NCBI GenBank assembly: GCA_003353845.1
Contig: PIVT01000031.1
Coordinates: 1-42,736, forward strand
Direction of reading: 5' to 3'
Length of the DNA stretch: 42,736 nucleotides
From: Pseudomonadota bacterium
GTDB taxonomy: Bacteria; Myxococcota_A; UBA9160; JADFDR01
The notes under the pieces are model-generated. The model did no database searches. It worked only from the letters and a program-made list of their open reading frames with translations, and had not been told where the DNA came from. Of the stretch, positions 7,401-14,063 are shown one piece after another (position 1 is the stretch's first letter; each line of letters starts with the position of its first letter). The translations under genes and the position numbers were made by a program.

Positions 7401-7519
7401 CAATTCGCTGCACTCGGACCGGGGAACACGCCAGGCCATTTTTGTGGTGCGCGATTTCTGGTAGCATTGCGGGTCAACACGGTTCGCCGGTCCCGGCCGG
7501 TGAGCTTTATACGTTAGGT
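7395..7519 (+). repeat. attC site of cassette 11
   Basis: R'' ACCTAAC 7395-7401, R' GTTAGGT 7513-7519. Twelve complementary bases with the cassette start (GTTAGGTGGCGA at 6687). The centre is more divergent than in neighbours. Confidence 0.92.
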
Positions 7520-7586
7520 GGCACACATCAAGGTCGCGAGAGTGCGCGTTGCAATTCCAGTTTTCTTTTTCAGGCGGGTTCTTCTC

Positions 7587-7787
7587 TTACGCCGAAGAAT
7601 CTTTAGAATCTTTCTTGTTCTGCAGGAGGCTCACGCCCCAAAGAGCCAACAAGAATGGAGGAATGCAGCTACCTAGTTGTCTAGAAGCCTCTAATTCTCC
7701 ATCAGCTATGGCCGAAAAACTTGGCATGTTCATCAATACAAAATATCCGCCTAAAAGAAACAAGATCAAACCGAATAGCTTTCTCAT
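7587..7787 (-). CDS. Small two-helix membrane protein, reverse strand
   Basis: 66 residues: helix at about 4-20 (LFGLILFLLGGYFVLMN), a short loop, a second helix at about 42-55 and a charged tail (KKDSKDSS). AAGGAG lies 7 nt before the ATG on the minus strand, which decides in favour of this gene over the longer forward ORF at 7549-7911. It reads against the array, so it needs its own promoter between 7788 and 8019. Not recognised; its size would fit a small membrane-acting peptide, but nothing shows it. Confidence 0.65.
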   Translation of the reverse strand: MRKLFGLILFLLGGYFVLMNMPSFSAIADGELEASRQLGSCIPPFLLALWGVSLLQNKKDSKDSSA

Positions 7788-8019
7788 TTTGCTACTCCTT
7801 AATAGTTTATTGGCATCGGATTATTCATCTGAGGACTTTAGTGCCAGATTTGGAAAAAGTATCGATGTGGAGGCTAAGCGACTATCGGTACAAAAATCAG
7901 AAATGATCTGATTCCGGATCGGGGATCTCTTCAGCTATAGGCAACTTGCGTTACCTGCATAGTTGCGGACGATTGTCGGGGAAGCTAGTGCTGAAGACGC
8001 ATTGATCGTCCCTGGTGCC
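7788..8019. other. Gene-free part of cassette 12
   Basis: No supported gene. It should hold the promoter of the reverse gene at 7587-7787; no strong -35/-10 pair stands out. The forward ORF through 7549-7911 has no plausible start signal and overlaps the better supported reverse gene. Confidence 0.4.
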
Positions 8020-8143
8020 ACCTAACAAATCGCTGCACTCGGCCCGGGAACACGCCAGGCTAAATGGTGCGTCGCGAATTTGGTAGTATTCTTGAAAACA
8101 CGGGGTGGCGCAGGGCCGGGCCCGTGAGCTTTATACGTTAGGC
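8020..8143 (+). repeat. attC site of cassette 12
   Basis: R'' ACCTAAC 8020-8026, R' GTTAGGC 8137-8143. Twelve complementary bases with the cassette start (GTTAGGTGGCAC at 7513). Centre almost identical to that of the next attC. Confidence 0.93.
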
Positions 8144-8162
8144 GTCATGGTAAAAGGTACCC

Positions 8163-8660
8163 GTGTATTTCTTAAGCATAGACCACTTACGTACTTCTCT
8201 TTCTGAAGAAGATCATAGCCCTAGACAAGACTTGGCCTACCTCATTGGTCTATTTATTGTGTCGGCGACCCCATTTGGATCACTTACGTTCACAACCGAG
8301 ATGACAAATTGGTGGGACACTCTGTATTCCCTTGGGAGCATTGCTGTAATTATCTGGGGTATCCGTTTCTGTTTCCGGTCAAATAATGAACCATCGTTAT
8401 TCTTGTCTCGTTTCGTCGCAGTGGGTTTTGTCACGGCTGTTCGGTTTGCGCTTTTCCTTGGCATTGCGATGCTATTGGGGTCTCTGGCTCTTGGCCTTTC
8501 CGCTGCCTTTTTAGATATTGATATACCCACCGAGCATTCAAGGGCTTTCACAGTGGTTTTCTTGTTGGCCTTCTTTTTGGTTGAAATCCTTTATTATTGG
8601 CGTGTCGGAGTTCAACTTTCCCGGGTAGCGAAGCCAGAATTGATCCGAACTGAATCGTAG
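8163..8660 (+). CDS. Polytopic membrane protein, unknown
   Basis: 165 residues with about four membrane helices (near 25-41, 50-68, 83-110, 127-147), basic residues in the C-terminal tail. GTG start at 8163 with AAAGG a few bases upstream; an ATG at 8147 is out of frame. No family recognised. Single gene of cassette 8138-8842. Confidence 0.75.
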   Translation: MYFLSIDHLRTSLSEEDHSPRQDLAYLIGLFIVSATPFGSLTFTTEMTNWWDTLYSLGSIAVIIWGIRFCFRSNNEPSLFLSRFVAVGFVTAVRFALFLGIAMLLGSLALGLSAAFLDIDIPTEHSRAFTVVFLLAFFLVEILYYWRVGVQLSRVAKPELIRTES

Positions 8661-8724
8661 GTAAAATGGGTCCGTAATCTATTATGCAACGGTTTGGCAG
8701 GGTAATCTCAAAAATCAAGCAGCC

Positions 8725-8848
8725 GCCTAACAAATCGCTGCACCGGACCCGGGAACACGTCAGGCTAAATGGTGCGTCGCGAATTTGGTAGTATTCTTGA
8801 AAACACGGGGTGGCGCGGGGCCAGTCCAGTGAGCTTTATACGTTAGAC
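8725..8848 (+). repeat. attC site of cassette 13
   Basis: R'' GCCTAAC 8725-8731, R' GTTAGAC 8842-8848. Confidence 0.93.
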
Positions 8849-8868
8849 GGCAGGGAGTATATCAAGCG

Positions 8869-9453
8869 ATGAGTATGATTTACGGTCTTCGACGGGTAGG
8901 CCGGAAGGAACTCTCACGTCTTATCGAGAACCCAAACGAAATCACTTGGTTCCTTCATGGCGTGGAACCGGACCCGCCCAAGCCAGGTCTATTGGGGCGT
9001 CTCTTCGGAAAGAAGGCGGATCCCGAAGGACTGGTTTCTCATGGGACGTGGGAGGAGCCTCCGGAGGGTCATGAAACGGATTTGGATAAAGCATGGCACG
9101 CGATTCATTACCTATTGTCCGGTAGTCCATGGGAAGGGGACCTTCCTGCCGGGACGCTGCTCGTGGGCGGAGAGGGAATCGGAGATATTGACGTAGGGTA
9201 TGGGACGGCCAGGGCTCTATCGCCAGAAGTTGTCCAAAGGTATTCGGAATACCTATCAGGTGTGTCCAATGATGAACTTCGCTCCAGGTTTGATCCAGCG
9301 AAATTGGTGGAAGCGGAGATCTATCCAGATGGTCTCTGGGAAGAAGGGGGTGGCGAAGAGTTGTCCTATATCGTGGAGTATTTCGAGGAGCTCAAGGGAT
9401 TCATTAGATCCGCGGCGGAATCAGATGACGGAGTTGTTGTCTATCTCAGCTAA
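8869..9453 (+). CDS. DUF1877 (YfbM-like) protein
   Basis: 194 residues with the DUF1877 landmarks in order: LDKAWHAIHYLLSG (about 71-84), LLVGGEGIGDIDVGYGTAR (97-115), LSPEVV, RFDPAKL and EAEIYPDGLWEEGG, then the conserved helix IVEYFEELKGFI. The function of this soluble family is unknown. Two ATG codons (8869, 8875) are possible starts. Only gene of cassette 8843-9581. Confidence 0.88.
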   Translation: MSMIYGLRRVGRKELSRLIENPNEITWFLHGVEPDPPKPGLLGRLFGKKADPEGLVSHGTWEEPPEGHETDLDKAWHAIHYLLSGSPWEGDLPAGTLLVGGEGIGDIDVGYGTARALSPEVVQRYSEYLSGVSNDELRSRFDPAKLVEAEIYPDGLWEEGGGEELSYIVEYFEELKGFIRSAAESDDGVVVYLS

Positions 9454-9464
9454 CGCCGGCTTCC

Positions 9465-9587
9465 GTCTAACCAATCAATGCACCGGACCCGCAGACAGTC
9501 CCGTCTATTCGGTTTCTCGAGAATATGGTAGAGTGCGTAGTTGGCAAGCCTCAGGTGGGCCGGTCCGGTGAGCTTTATACGTTAGGT
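9465..9587 (+). repeat. attC site of cassette 14, divergent centre
   Basis: R'' GTCTAAC 9465-9471, R' GTTAGGT 9581-9587. Both outer boxes and GAGCTTTATAC are normal, but the left arm reads CAATCAATGCAC and the centre differs strongly from all neighbours. Confidence 0.85.
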
Positions 9588-9600
9588 GCTTAGTGCTCGA

Positions 9601-9855
9601 TTAATAGTGGTAACGGAGTTGAGCAATCAGGATCGAGTCTTTTTCAACCCTGTAGACAATGCGGTGCTCATCTGTAATCCGGCGAGACCAATATCCAGAT
9701 AGGGCGTGTTTGAGAGCTTCTGGTTTCCCGATACCCTCAAAAGGAGACCTGGAAATGTCCTTTATCAGCTCATTGATTCTACGGACAATCTTCTTGTCAT
9801 TCTTTTGCCAATAGAGGTAGTCGGCCCAGGCGTTTTCGGAAAAAATCAGTTTCAT
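9601..9855 (-). CDS. yoeB: YoeB toxin (mRNA interferase)
   Basis: 84 residues, the usual YoeB length, with W(A)DYLYWQKNDKK, RINELIKDI, PFEGIGKPE, LSGYWSRRITDEHRIVY and the C-terminal RYHY. The catalytic set known for YoeB (Glu in the helix-to-strand region, Arg of SRRI, His of DEHR, Tyr at the end) is present. It cleaves mRNA in the ribosome A site. It overlaps yefM by 4 bp; both read against the array. Confidence 0.95.
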   Translation of the reverse strand: MKLIFSENAWADYLYWQKNDKKIVRRINELIKDISRSPFEGIGKPEALKHALSGYWSRRITDEHRIVYRVEKDSILIAQLRYHY

Positions 9856-10103
9856 TCAACGAGCTTCCGTCGCTTGCCTTTCCCCGCCTCCAATTCGGCA
9901 ATGGATTCTAAGAGGCGCCTTGCATTCTTGGGGGCACGCAGCAGATAGGTGGTCTCCTTCATAGCTTCGTAGTCGTCCAGCGACATCAAGACCACAGCCC
10001 CTTCGCCTTTCCGAGTAATAATTACCGGGGCGTGATCATCGCATACTTCTTCCATGGCTCTGGCTAGTCCAGCACGTGCTGCTGTGTAACTTATTGCTTT
10101 CAT
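9852..10103 (-). CDS. yefM: YefM antitoxin
   Basis: 83 residues of the Phd/YefM family: MKAISYTAARAGLA, DDHAPVIITRKGEGAVVLMSL, DDYEAMKETTYLLRAP and a charged toxin-binding C-terminus. GGAGG stands about 10 nt before the ATG at 10103; the longer reading frame upstream is a shadow. First gene of the operon; represses it with YoeB as co-repressor in the known systems. Confidence 0.94.
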   Translation of the reverse strand: MKAISYTAARAGLARAMEEVCDDHAPVIITRKGEGAVVLMSLDDYEAMKETTYLLRAPKNARRLLESIAELEAGKGKRRKLVE

Positions 10104-10128
10104 TGTGAAATAACCTCCAAAGCGTACG

Positions 10129-10145
10129 TGTACAGAATACTGTAC
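10129..10145. promoter_or_regulatory. YefM operator
   Basis: GTACAG-AATA-CTGTAC (10130-10145) is a perfect inverted repeat 26 nt upstream of the yefM ATG and includes TGTACA at 10129-10134, the core hexamer of the operator described for E. coli yefM-yoeB. Confidence 0.7.
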
Positions 10146-10158
10146 CACAAATAGTCGC

Positions 10159-10283
10159 ACCTAACAAATCGCTGCACACGGACCCGGGAACACGCCAGGC
10201 TAAATCGTGCGTCACAAATGTGGTAGCATTCTTGAATTCAAGGGGCGGCGCGGGGCCAGTCCAGTGAGCTTTATACGTTAGGT
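10159..10283 (+). repeat. attC site of cassette 15
   Basis: R'' ACCTAAC 10159-10165, R' GTTAGGT 10277-10283. Confidence 0.93.
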
Positions 10284-10294
10284 GTTGCTACGGG

Positions 10295-10329
10295 TTGTCG
10301 TCCTCCTTATTGTACGTTATTATGTACAA
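10295..10329 (+). promoter_or_regulatory. Promoter and operator of the Phd/ParE-type TA operon
   Basis: TTGTCG (10295-10300), a 17-nt spacer and TATTAT (10318-10323), followed 19 nt later by the antitoxin ATG. TTGTAC (10310-10315) and GTACAA (10324-10329) form a perfect inverted repeat around the -10 box. Confidence 0.6.
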
Positions 10330-10342
10330 AAAGGAGATCTAA

Positions 10343-10624
10343 ATGGCTAATATTCGTTTAGACGAAGACATCAAGCCCTTATCTGAATTCCGCGCGAACG
10401 TCTCTTCCTATATACAACAGGTCCGTGAAACAAAGCGGGCACTAGTCTTAACTCAGCATGGCCACAGCAGTGCTGTGGTTCTGGACGTTGCAGAATACGA
10501 GCACCTTCGCGATGAGTTGGAAACCTTGCGGGAGATTCACCTTGCAACCGAGCAACTCGATCAAGGGCAAGGCATTTCACACGAAGCAGCAAAAGCCCAA
10601 ATTCTCTCTGAGCTGTCCGAGTGA
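10343..10624 (+). CDS. Phd/YefM-family antitoxin
   Basis: 93 residues starting MANIRLDEDIKPLSEFRANVSS and continuing RALVLTQHGHSSAVVLDVAEYE, a Phd/YefM DNA-binding fold with a C-terminal acidic helix for toxin binding. AAAAAGGAG stands 7 nt before the ATG. Its end overlaps the toxin start at 10621 by 4 bp. Forward orientation, own promoter. Confidence 0.9.
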   Translation: MANIRLDEDIKPLSEFRANVSSYIQQVRETKRALVLTQHGHSSAVVLDVAEYEHLRDELETLREIHLATEQLDQGQGISHEAAKAQILSELSE

Positions 10625-10923
10625 AAATCATTTGGTCTCCTTTGGCTGTCACAAGAATGCGTGAAGCCGTGCGTTACATCGCACAGGATGACCCTGAGGC
10701 AGCCCGTCAAATGGCATCCTCAATCCTGGAGTCAGTTGAAAAACTTCCTTCGTTTCCAGAGTCACACCGTATGATTCCTGAGCTTGAACGGGAAGACCTG
10801 AGGGAGTTCTTTCAAGGGCGGTACAGAATTGTCTATCGCATTGCAGGAGATGCGATTCATATCCTTACGGTCCGCCACATGCGCCGTGAGCTAGACCCGG
10901 CTGAGGTAGAAGGCAACACCTAA
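10621..10923 (+). CDS. ParE/RelE-family toxin
   Basis: 100 residues with the ParE/RelE pattern: IIWSPLAVTRMREAVRYIA, DPEAARQMASSILESVEKL, FPESHRMIPE, REFFQGRYRIVYRI and HILTVRHMRREL. Members poison gyrase (ParE) or cut mRNA (RelE); which applies cannot be told. GTG start overlapping the antitoxin stop, with no ribosome binding site of its own, so translation is probably coupled. The stop TAA (10921-10923) is part of the attC R'' box. Confidence 0.9.
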   Translation: MKIIWSPLAVTRMREAVRYIAQDDPEAARQMASSILESVEKLPSFPESHRMIPELEREDLREFFQGRYRIVYRIAGDAIHILTVRHMRRELDPAEVEGNT

Positions 10924-11042
10924 CAAATCGCTGCACGCGGACCCGGGAACACGCCAGGCTAAATCGTGCGTCGCAAATGTGGTAGCATTGTTGGAATTAG
11001 GGGGCGGCGCGGGGCCGGTCCGGTGAGCTTTATACGTTAGGC
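10918..11042 (+). repeat. attC site of cassette 16
   Basis: R'' ACCTAAC 10918-10924, R' GTTAGGC 11036-11042. Twelve complementary bases with the cassette start (GTTAGGTGTTGC at 10277). Last site of the unbroken intact series. Confidence 0.93.
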
Positions 11043-11068
11043 AGCTTTCAGCAGAAAGGTCATGGAAA

Positions 11069-11635
11069 ATGAATTCTCCGGTCGTACGTGAACTTCTTCG
11101 TCCTGTAATGTTCGTGAATTCGATGCTCTGGGGCTTGCTCACCGCATCAATCTTCTTGTACGGGCTTGTCGCTTACCTTCTGGCGCAAAGAAGCGCAGGA
11201 CCCACTGACGTACCGGAAGCGTTTCAACTCGCTCTCGCAGGTGTAGCCGTCTTAACAGGTCTGGGTTCGTTGGCGGTGCCGCGCATTTTTCTTTCGGACG
11301 ATCGTATACGAGAGGCAATGCGGAAAGAACCCGATCCTGAAGTTCTATCGAGACATTCAGCACCCGGCACCAGCAGTGATGAGCGACTCCGCCAGATTCA
11401 GTCGCTCAGCAGTACGGATCGCAAACTTCTGCAACTGCCAGGCTTATTCTTCACTCCCTTTATCCTTCGATTGGTCATAAACGAATCCATCGCAATTTAT
11501 GGACTCGTACTGGCGCTCATGTCTCATTCCTTCGAACCAATGATTCCGTTCGCTGTTGCTGCGATCGCATTGAACCTAACTTGCATGCCGCGGCTCGAAC
11601 CGATGTTGGACCGGGCGGCCCGTCTCGCACCTTGA
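11069..11635 (+). CDS. Polytopic membrane protein, unknown
   Basis: 188 residues with helices near 15-40, 50-70, 122-150 and 155-172, separated by a hydrophilic loop (about 73-117) rich in charged residues. No family recognised. AGAAAGG upstream of the ATG fits a ribosome binding site. Belongs to a cassette starting at 11037 whose attC has lost its left half. Confidence 0.78.
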   Translation: MNSPVVRELLRPVMFVNSMLWGLLTASIFLYGLVAYLLAQRSAGPTDVPEAFQLALAGVAVLTGLGSLAVPRIFLSDDRIREAMRKEPDPEVLSRHSAPGTSSDERLRQIQSLSSTDRKLLQLPGLFFTPFILRLVINESIAIYGLVLALMSHSFEPMIPFAVAAIALNLTCMPRLEPMLDRAARLAP

Positions 11636-11700
11636 GCGGCAGGCAGTGCAGTGCAGTGCGAGAACGGCGGGGCCGGGCCCTTGAGCTTTATACGTTAGGT
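11636..11700 (+). repeat. attC site of cassette 17, left half lost
   Basis: Only GGGGCCGGGCCCTTGAGCTTTATAC and R' GTTAGGT (11694-11700) remain. In place of R'' and the left arm there is a short tandem (GCAGT three times around 11643-11658). It should no longer fold into a normal recombination site. Confidence 0.85.
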
Positions 11701-11726
11701 ACCTTGCAGAGGTGCAATTTCCCTTC

Positions 11727-11761
11727 TTGACAGTAATTATAACCTAATTATAATATAGTAC
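11727..11761 (+). promoter_or_regulatory. brnTA promoter
   Basis: TTGACA (11727-11732), a 16-nt spacer and TATAAT (11749-11754), a near-consensus sigma-70 promoter. Its -10 box ends 7 nt before the brnT ATG. The repeat TAATTATAA occurs twice (11734-11742 and 11745-11753) across the spacer and -10 box and may bind the antitoxin. Confidence 0.75.
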
Positions 11762-12049
11762 ATGCCGAAAATTTCCTTTGAATGGGATCCACGGAAAGAC
11801 ACCTCCAATAAGCGGAAACATAAGGTTTCCTTTGAAGAGGCGAGTTCAGTGTTTTCGGACGAGAATGCTCTCCTCATTCCCGATCCGGATCATTCAGAGG
11901 AAGAGGACCGGTTCGTCCTTCTGGGTGTCAGTTTCTCGCTCAGAGTTCTCGTTGTGGTTCACTGCTTCCAAGAGCGGGAAGGGGTGATCCGCATTGTTTC
12001 GGCAAGAAAAGCAAACAAGGGTGAGGCCAGTCAATACGACAAGGGGTGA
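11762..12049 (+). CDS. brnT: BrnT-family toxin
   Basis: 95 residues of the BrnT ribonuclease toxin family: FEWDPRKDTSNKRKHKVSFEEASSVF, DPDHSEEEDRFVLLG, the LVVVHCFQERE strand and IRIVSARKANKGE at the end. BrnT has a RelE-like fold. No Shine-Dalgarno sequence; the transcription start predicted from the -10 box falls on or next to the ATG. Followed by brnA 4 bp later. Confidence 0.92.
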   Translation: MPKISFEWDPRKDTSNKRKHKVSFEEASSVFSDENALLIPDPDHSEEEDRFVLLGVSFSLRVLVVVHCFQEREGVIRIVSARKANKGEASQYDKG

Positions 12050-12053
12050 TATC

Positions 12054-12263
12054 ATGCGAAAACAATATGACTTTTCGAAAGGGAAAAAGAATCCCTATGC
12101 GACACAGCTCAAAAAGCAGATCACTATCCGACTTGACGAAGATACCATTGCTTACTTTAAGGCTCTCGCAGAAGAAACTGGAGTTACCTATCAAAATCTC
12201 ATCAATCTCTATCTCCGAGATTGTGCTCATGAAGGGAAAAAGCTGGTTCTCTCCTGGAAGTAA
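12054..12263 (+). CDS. brnA: BrnA-family antitoxin
   Basis: 69 residues with KGKKNPYATQLKKQITIRL and the ribbon-helix-helix motif ITIRLDEDTIAYFKALAEE, then TYQNLINLYLRDCA, as in BrnA antitoxins. AAGGGG stands 8 nt before the ATG at 12054; the frame open upstream from 11994 overlaps the toxin and is not the start. Binds BrnT and represses the operon in known systems. Confidence 0.9.
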   Translation: MRKQYDFSKGKKNPYATQLKKQITIRLDEDTIAYFKALAEETGVTYQNLINLYLRDCAHEGKKLVLSWK

Positions 12264-12279
12264 ATGCAAACTATCCGGT

Positions 12280-12325
12280 GCCTAACAAATCGATGCACCG
12301 GGCCCGTGAGCTTTAGACGTTAGGT
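12280..12325 (+). repeat. Minimal 46-bp attC site of cassette 18
   Basis: R'' GCCTAAC 12280-12286 and R' GTTAGGT 12319-12325 are separated by only 32 bp: AAATCGATGCACCGGGCCC then GTGAGCTTTAGAC. The whole variable centre is missing. The cassette start (GTTAGGT at 11694) differs from its R'' complement by one transition. Confidence 0.88.
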
Positions 12326-12357
12326 ACCCCGACCGGCATCGACCCATGGAGATACCT

Positions 12358-12777
12358 ATGCCTCTCAAGATGATTGGAATCTTTCGTTTGCGAGTTCATT
12401 TGAAAAGATTTTTGAATAAATTTCTCGTTCTTCTTGTGGGTCTGGTGTTCCTGCTTGCTGGAAACTCCGAAGCAGATGGCTTGCCTGTGCAATGGTCTGT
12501 GTCCAATTTTTCTCTCGCGAAGAAGGCGCTTGTTCTCGAACCCTCTTCACGAACAATTGAAATGAAAGCAGGATGGGCCTGCACGGTTAAGGCTTCCGCT
12601 GAACTCGCTGGCGGAGGTGAGAGCCGTGTCACAGTTTGTTCACGGGGTGGGGAATCCTTCGAGTTTTCTGTTGAATGTGGGGCTCATCGTATGCGTGATT
12701 ATGCACAAGTCCGTCTACGTAATCGTAGAGGTGAGTACGTGGACCATATCGAAGTCAGTTGTAAATATGCGTTGTAG
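12358..12777 (+). CDS. Exported protein, unknown
   Basis: About 139 residues from ATG 12358, which has GGAG 6-7 nt upstream (ATG 12346 is in frame but overlaps that site). A basic N-terminus and hydrophobic stretch (FLVLLVGLVFLLAG) form a signal peptide ending near NSEADG, followed by a mature domain with three or four cysteines (WACTV, VTVCS, VECG, VSCKYAL), probably disulfide-bonded in the periplasm. No family recognised. Confidence 0.78.
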   Translation: MPLKMIGIFRLRVHLKRFLNKFLVLLVGLVFLLAGNSEADGLPVQWSVSNFSLAKKALVLEPSSRTIEMKAGWACTVKASAELAGGGESRVTVCSRGGESFEFSVECGAHRMRDYAQVRLRNRRGEYVDHIEVSCKYAL

Positions 12778-12796
12778 GGTGTTCATGCAAACTGGC

Positions 12797-12920
12797 ACCT
12801 AACAACGCGCTGCACCGGGCCCGGGAACACGTCAGTCCAAGTTTGCGCTTCGCTATTTTGGGTGTACTCTTAATTCAAAGGGCGGCGCAGGGCCGGGCCC
12901 GTGAGCTTTATACGTTAGGC
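12797..12920 (+). repeat. attC site of cassette 19
   Basis: R'' ACCTAAC 12797-12803, R' GTTAGGC 12914-12920. Both inner arms contain CCGGGCCCG, the sequence seen once in the two minimal sites. Confidence 0.93.
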
Positions 12921-12945
12921 ATTGATCACTTCAAGAGAGAATTCA

Positions 12946-13383
12946 TTGAGTCGAGACATTGTACAGCTGCGGGGATTTCGTCAGGGTTACGAAGCGAGGC
13001 TCGCACAATCCAAGCTTGAGGCAATGGGTATTGAGGCATGGGTAGACGGCGAAGACCTCAATGCAATGAACTTGTGGTACTCGATGGCCGCTGGCGGGGT
13101 CCGGTTATTTGTAGAGCGGTCGAATTCGGCAAAAGCGTCGGAAATACTTGATCGGGATGATTCGTGTACTGTAGATCAAGACCCGCAGGTCTCAGATATG
13201 TATCCTCCAGACTATGTGTGTGTCCACTGTGGGAGCGCTGAGGTTCAGCCGCGAAAATTGTTTAATCCTCTGCGTTTATTATTGGTAGCGGTCGGTTTTA
13301 TTTTTGGTTTCCCGTTGAGTGGCTCAACACGGGTTCTCCATTGCTCTGCATGTGGTGGGGAGTCACAGCTAACACATGCCTAA
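12946..13383 (+). CDS. DUF2007-domain protein with zinc-ribbon-like tail
   Basis: About 145 residues. The N-terminal DUF2007 domain reads QLRGFRQGYEARLAQSKLEA, GIEAW, GGVRLFVE and ASEIL. The C-terminal part has CVHCG (about 113-117 counted from the TTG at 12922) and CSACGG, a possible zinc-binding pair, split by a hydrophobic helix (LLLVAVGFIFGFPL). TTG at 12946 is preferred because AAGAGAGA lies before it; TTG at 12922 is possible. The stop TAA is part of R''. Confidence 0.82.
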   Translation: MSRDIVQLRGFRQGYEARLAQSKLEAMGIEAWVDGEDLNAMNLWYSMAAGGVRLFVERSNSAKASEILDRDDSCTVDQDPQVSDMYPPDYVCVHCGSAEVQPRKLFNPLRLLLVAVGFIFGFPLSGSTRVLHCSACGGESQLTHA

Positions 13384-13501
13384 CAAATCGCTGCACCGGG
13401 CCCGGGAACACGCCAGGCTAAATGGGGCGTCACAAATTTGGTAGTATTCTTGAATCAACGGGGTGGCGCGGGGCCGGTCCGGTGAGCTTTATACGTTAGG
13501 C
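13378..13501 (+). repeat. attC site of cassette 20
   Basis: R'' GCCTAAC 13378-13384, R' GTTAGGC 13495-13501. Confidence 0.93.
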
Positions 13502-13597
13502 GGCAGTCACTGAGTGAGCGGGAATTAAAGTTATCGCATGTCCCACGTGGCTTCGGGAACCTTCTGGTGTGTTCGTATCTCGAAGCAATTATTTCAG

Positions 13598-13622
13598 GTC
13601 ACAGGTGAAATTTGGTAGCGTT
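13598..13622 (+). repeat. Possible attC-centre fragment in the leader of cassette 21
   Basis: GTCACA, four extra bases and AAATTTGGTAGC resemble the attC centre (GTCACAAATTTGGTAG in the preceding site). It lies in a gene-free leader of about 185 bp (13502-13687). Short match, so possibly chance. Confidence 0.35.
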
Positions 13623-13687
13623 CCAGGTGTGCTGAAGTGTGGGACTCAAGTTTGTTGACATCAAATTATCTAAAAGGGGGTGGGAAA

Positions 13688-14011
13688 TTGAGGGTTACAC
13701 GAGAAGTGAAGAGGTTCTCTCCACATAAATGTGGGAAGATTGCGGCACTGACATACGGTGTAATCATGTTGCTCTTTCTGCCACTGTTCCTGGGGCCCTT
13801 GTTTCTTGTGTCGCCGCCGGTTGATAATTCTGAGGGGCCCACATTCCCTTTCGCCGCATTTAGGGTTATCGGAATAGTGATGCCCCTCATCCAGGTTGTT
13901 CTTACTTACATCGCAGTGGTTATTGGTTGTTGGGCTTACAATCTCCTGGCACCACGAATTGGTGGTCTGGAATTCGAAGTAGATCTAGAGCAGGTAGAGC
14001 GAGCCGCCTGA
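13688..14011 (+). CDS. Two-helix membrane protein (DUF3566-like pattern)
   Basis: About 107 residues starting TTG 13688, with GGGGGTGGG just upstream; GTG at 13637 is in frame but has no such site. A basic opening (REVKRFSPHKCGKI), two hydrophobic regions, then the closing pattern AVVIGCWAYNLLAPRIGGLEFEVD, which recurs in many small bacterial membrane proteins of the type KxxSPxxxGK...YNLxAxxxGGxExE. Function unknown. One gene of cassette 13496-14103. Confidence 0.75.
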   Translation: MRVTREVKRFSPHKCGKIAALTYGVIMLLFLPLFLGPLFLVSPPVDNSEGPTFPFAAFRVIGIVMPLIQVVLTYIAVVIGCWAYNLLAPRIGGLEFEVDLEQVERAA

Positions 14012-14063
14012 GTTCAACTTTGAAGTGCAACACCGGTTTTGGCTAGCTATGTGCCAATCTGCC

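Noticed and set aside
7549-7911. Forward ORF of 120 codons in cassette 12
   Set aside because: No start signals, low-complexity translation, and it overlaps the reverse gene at 7587-7787, which has a strong ribosome binding site and a sensible two-helix protein.
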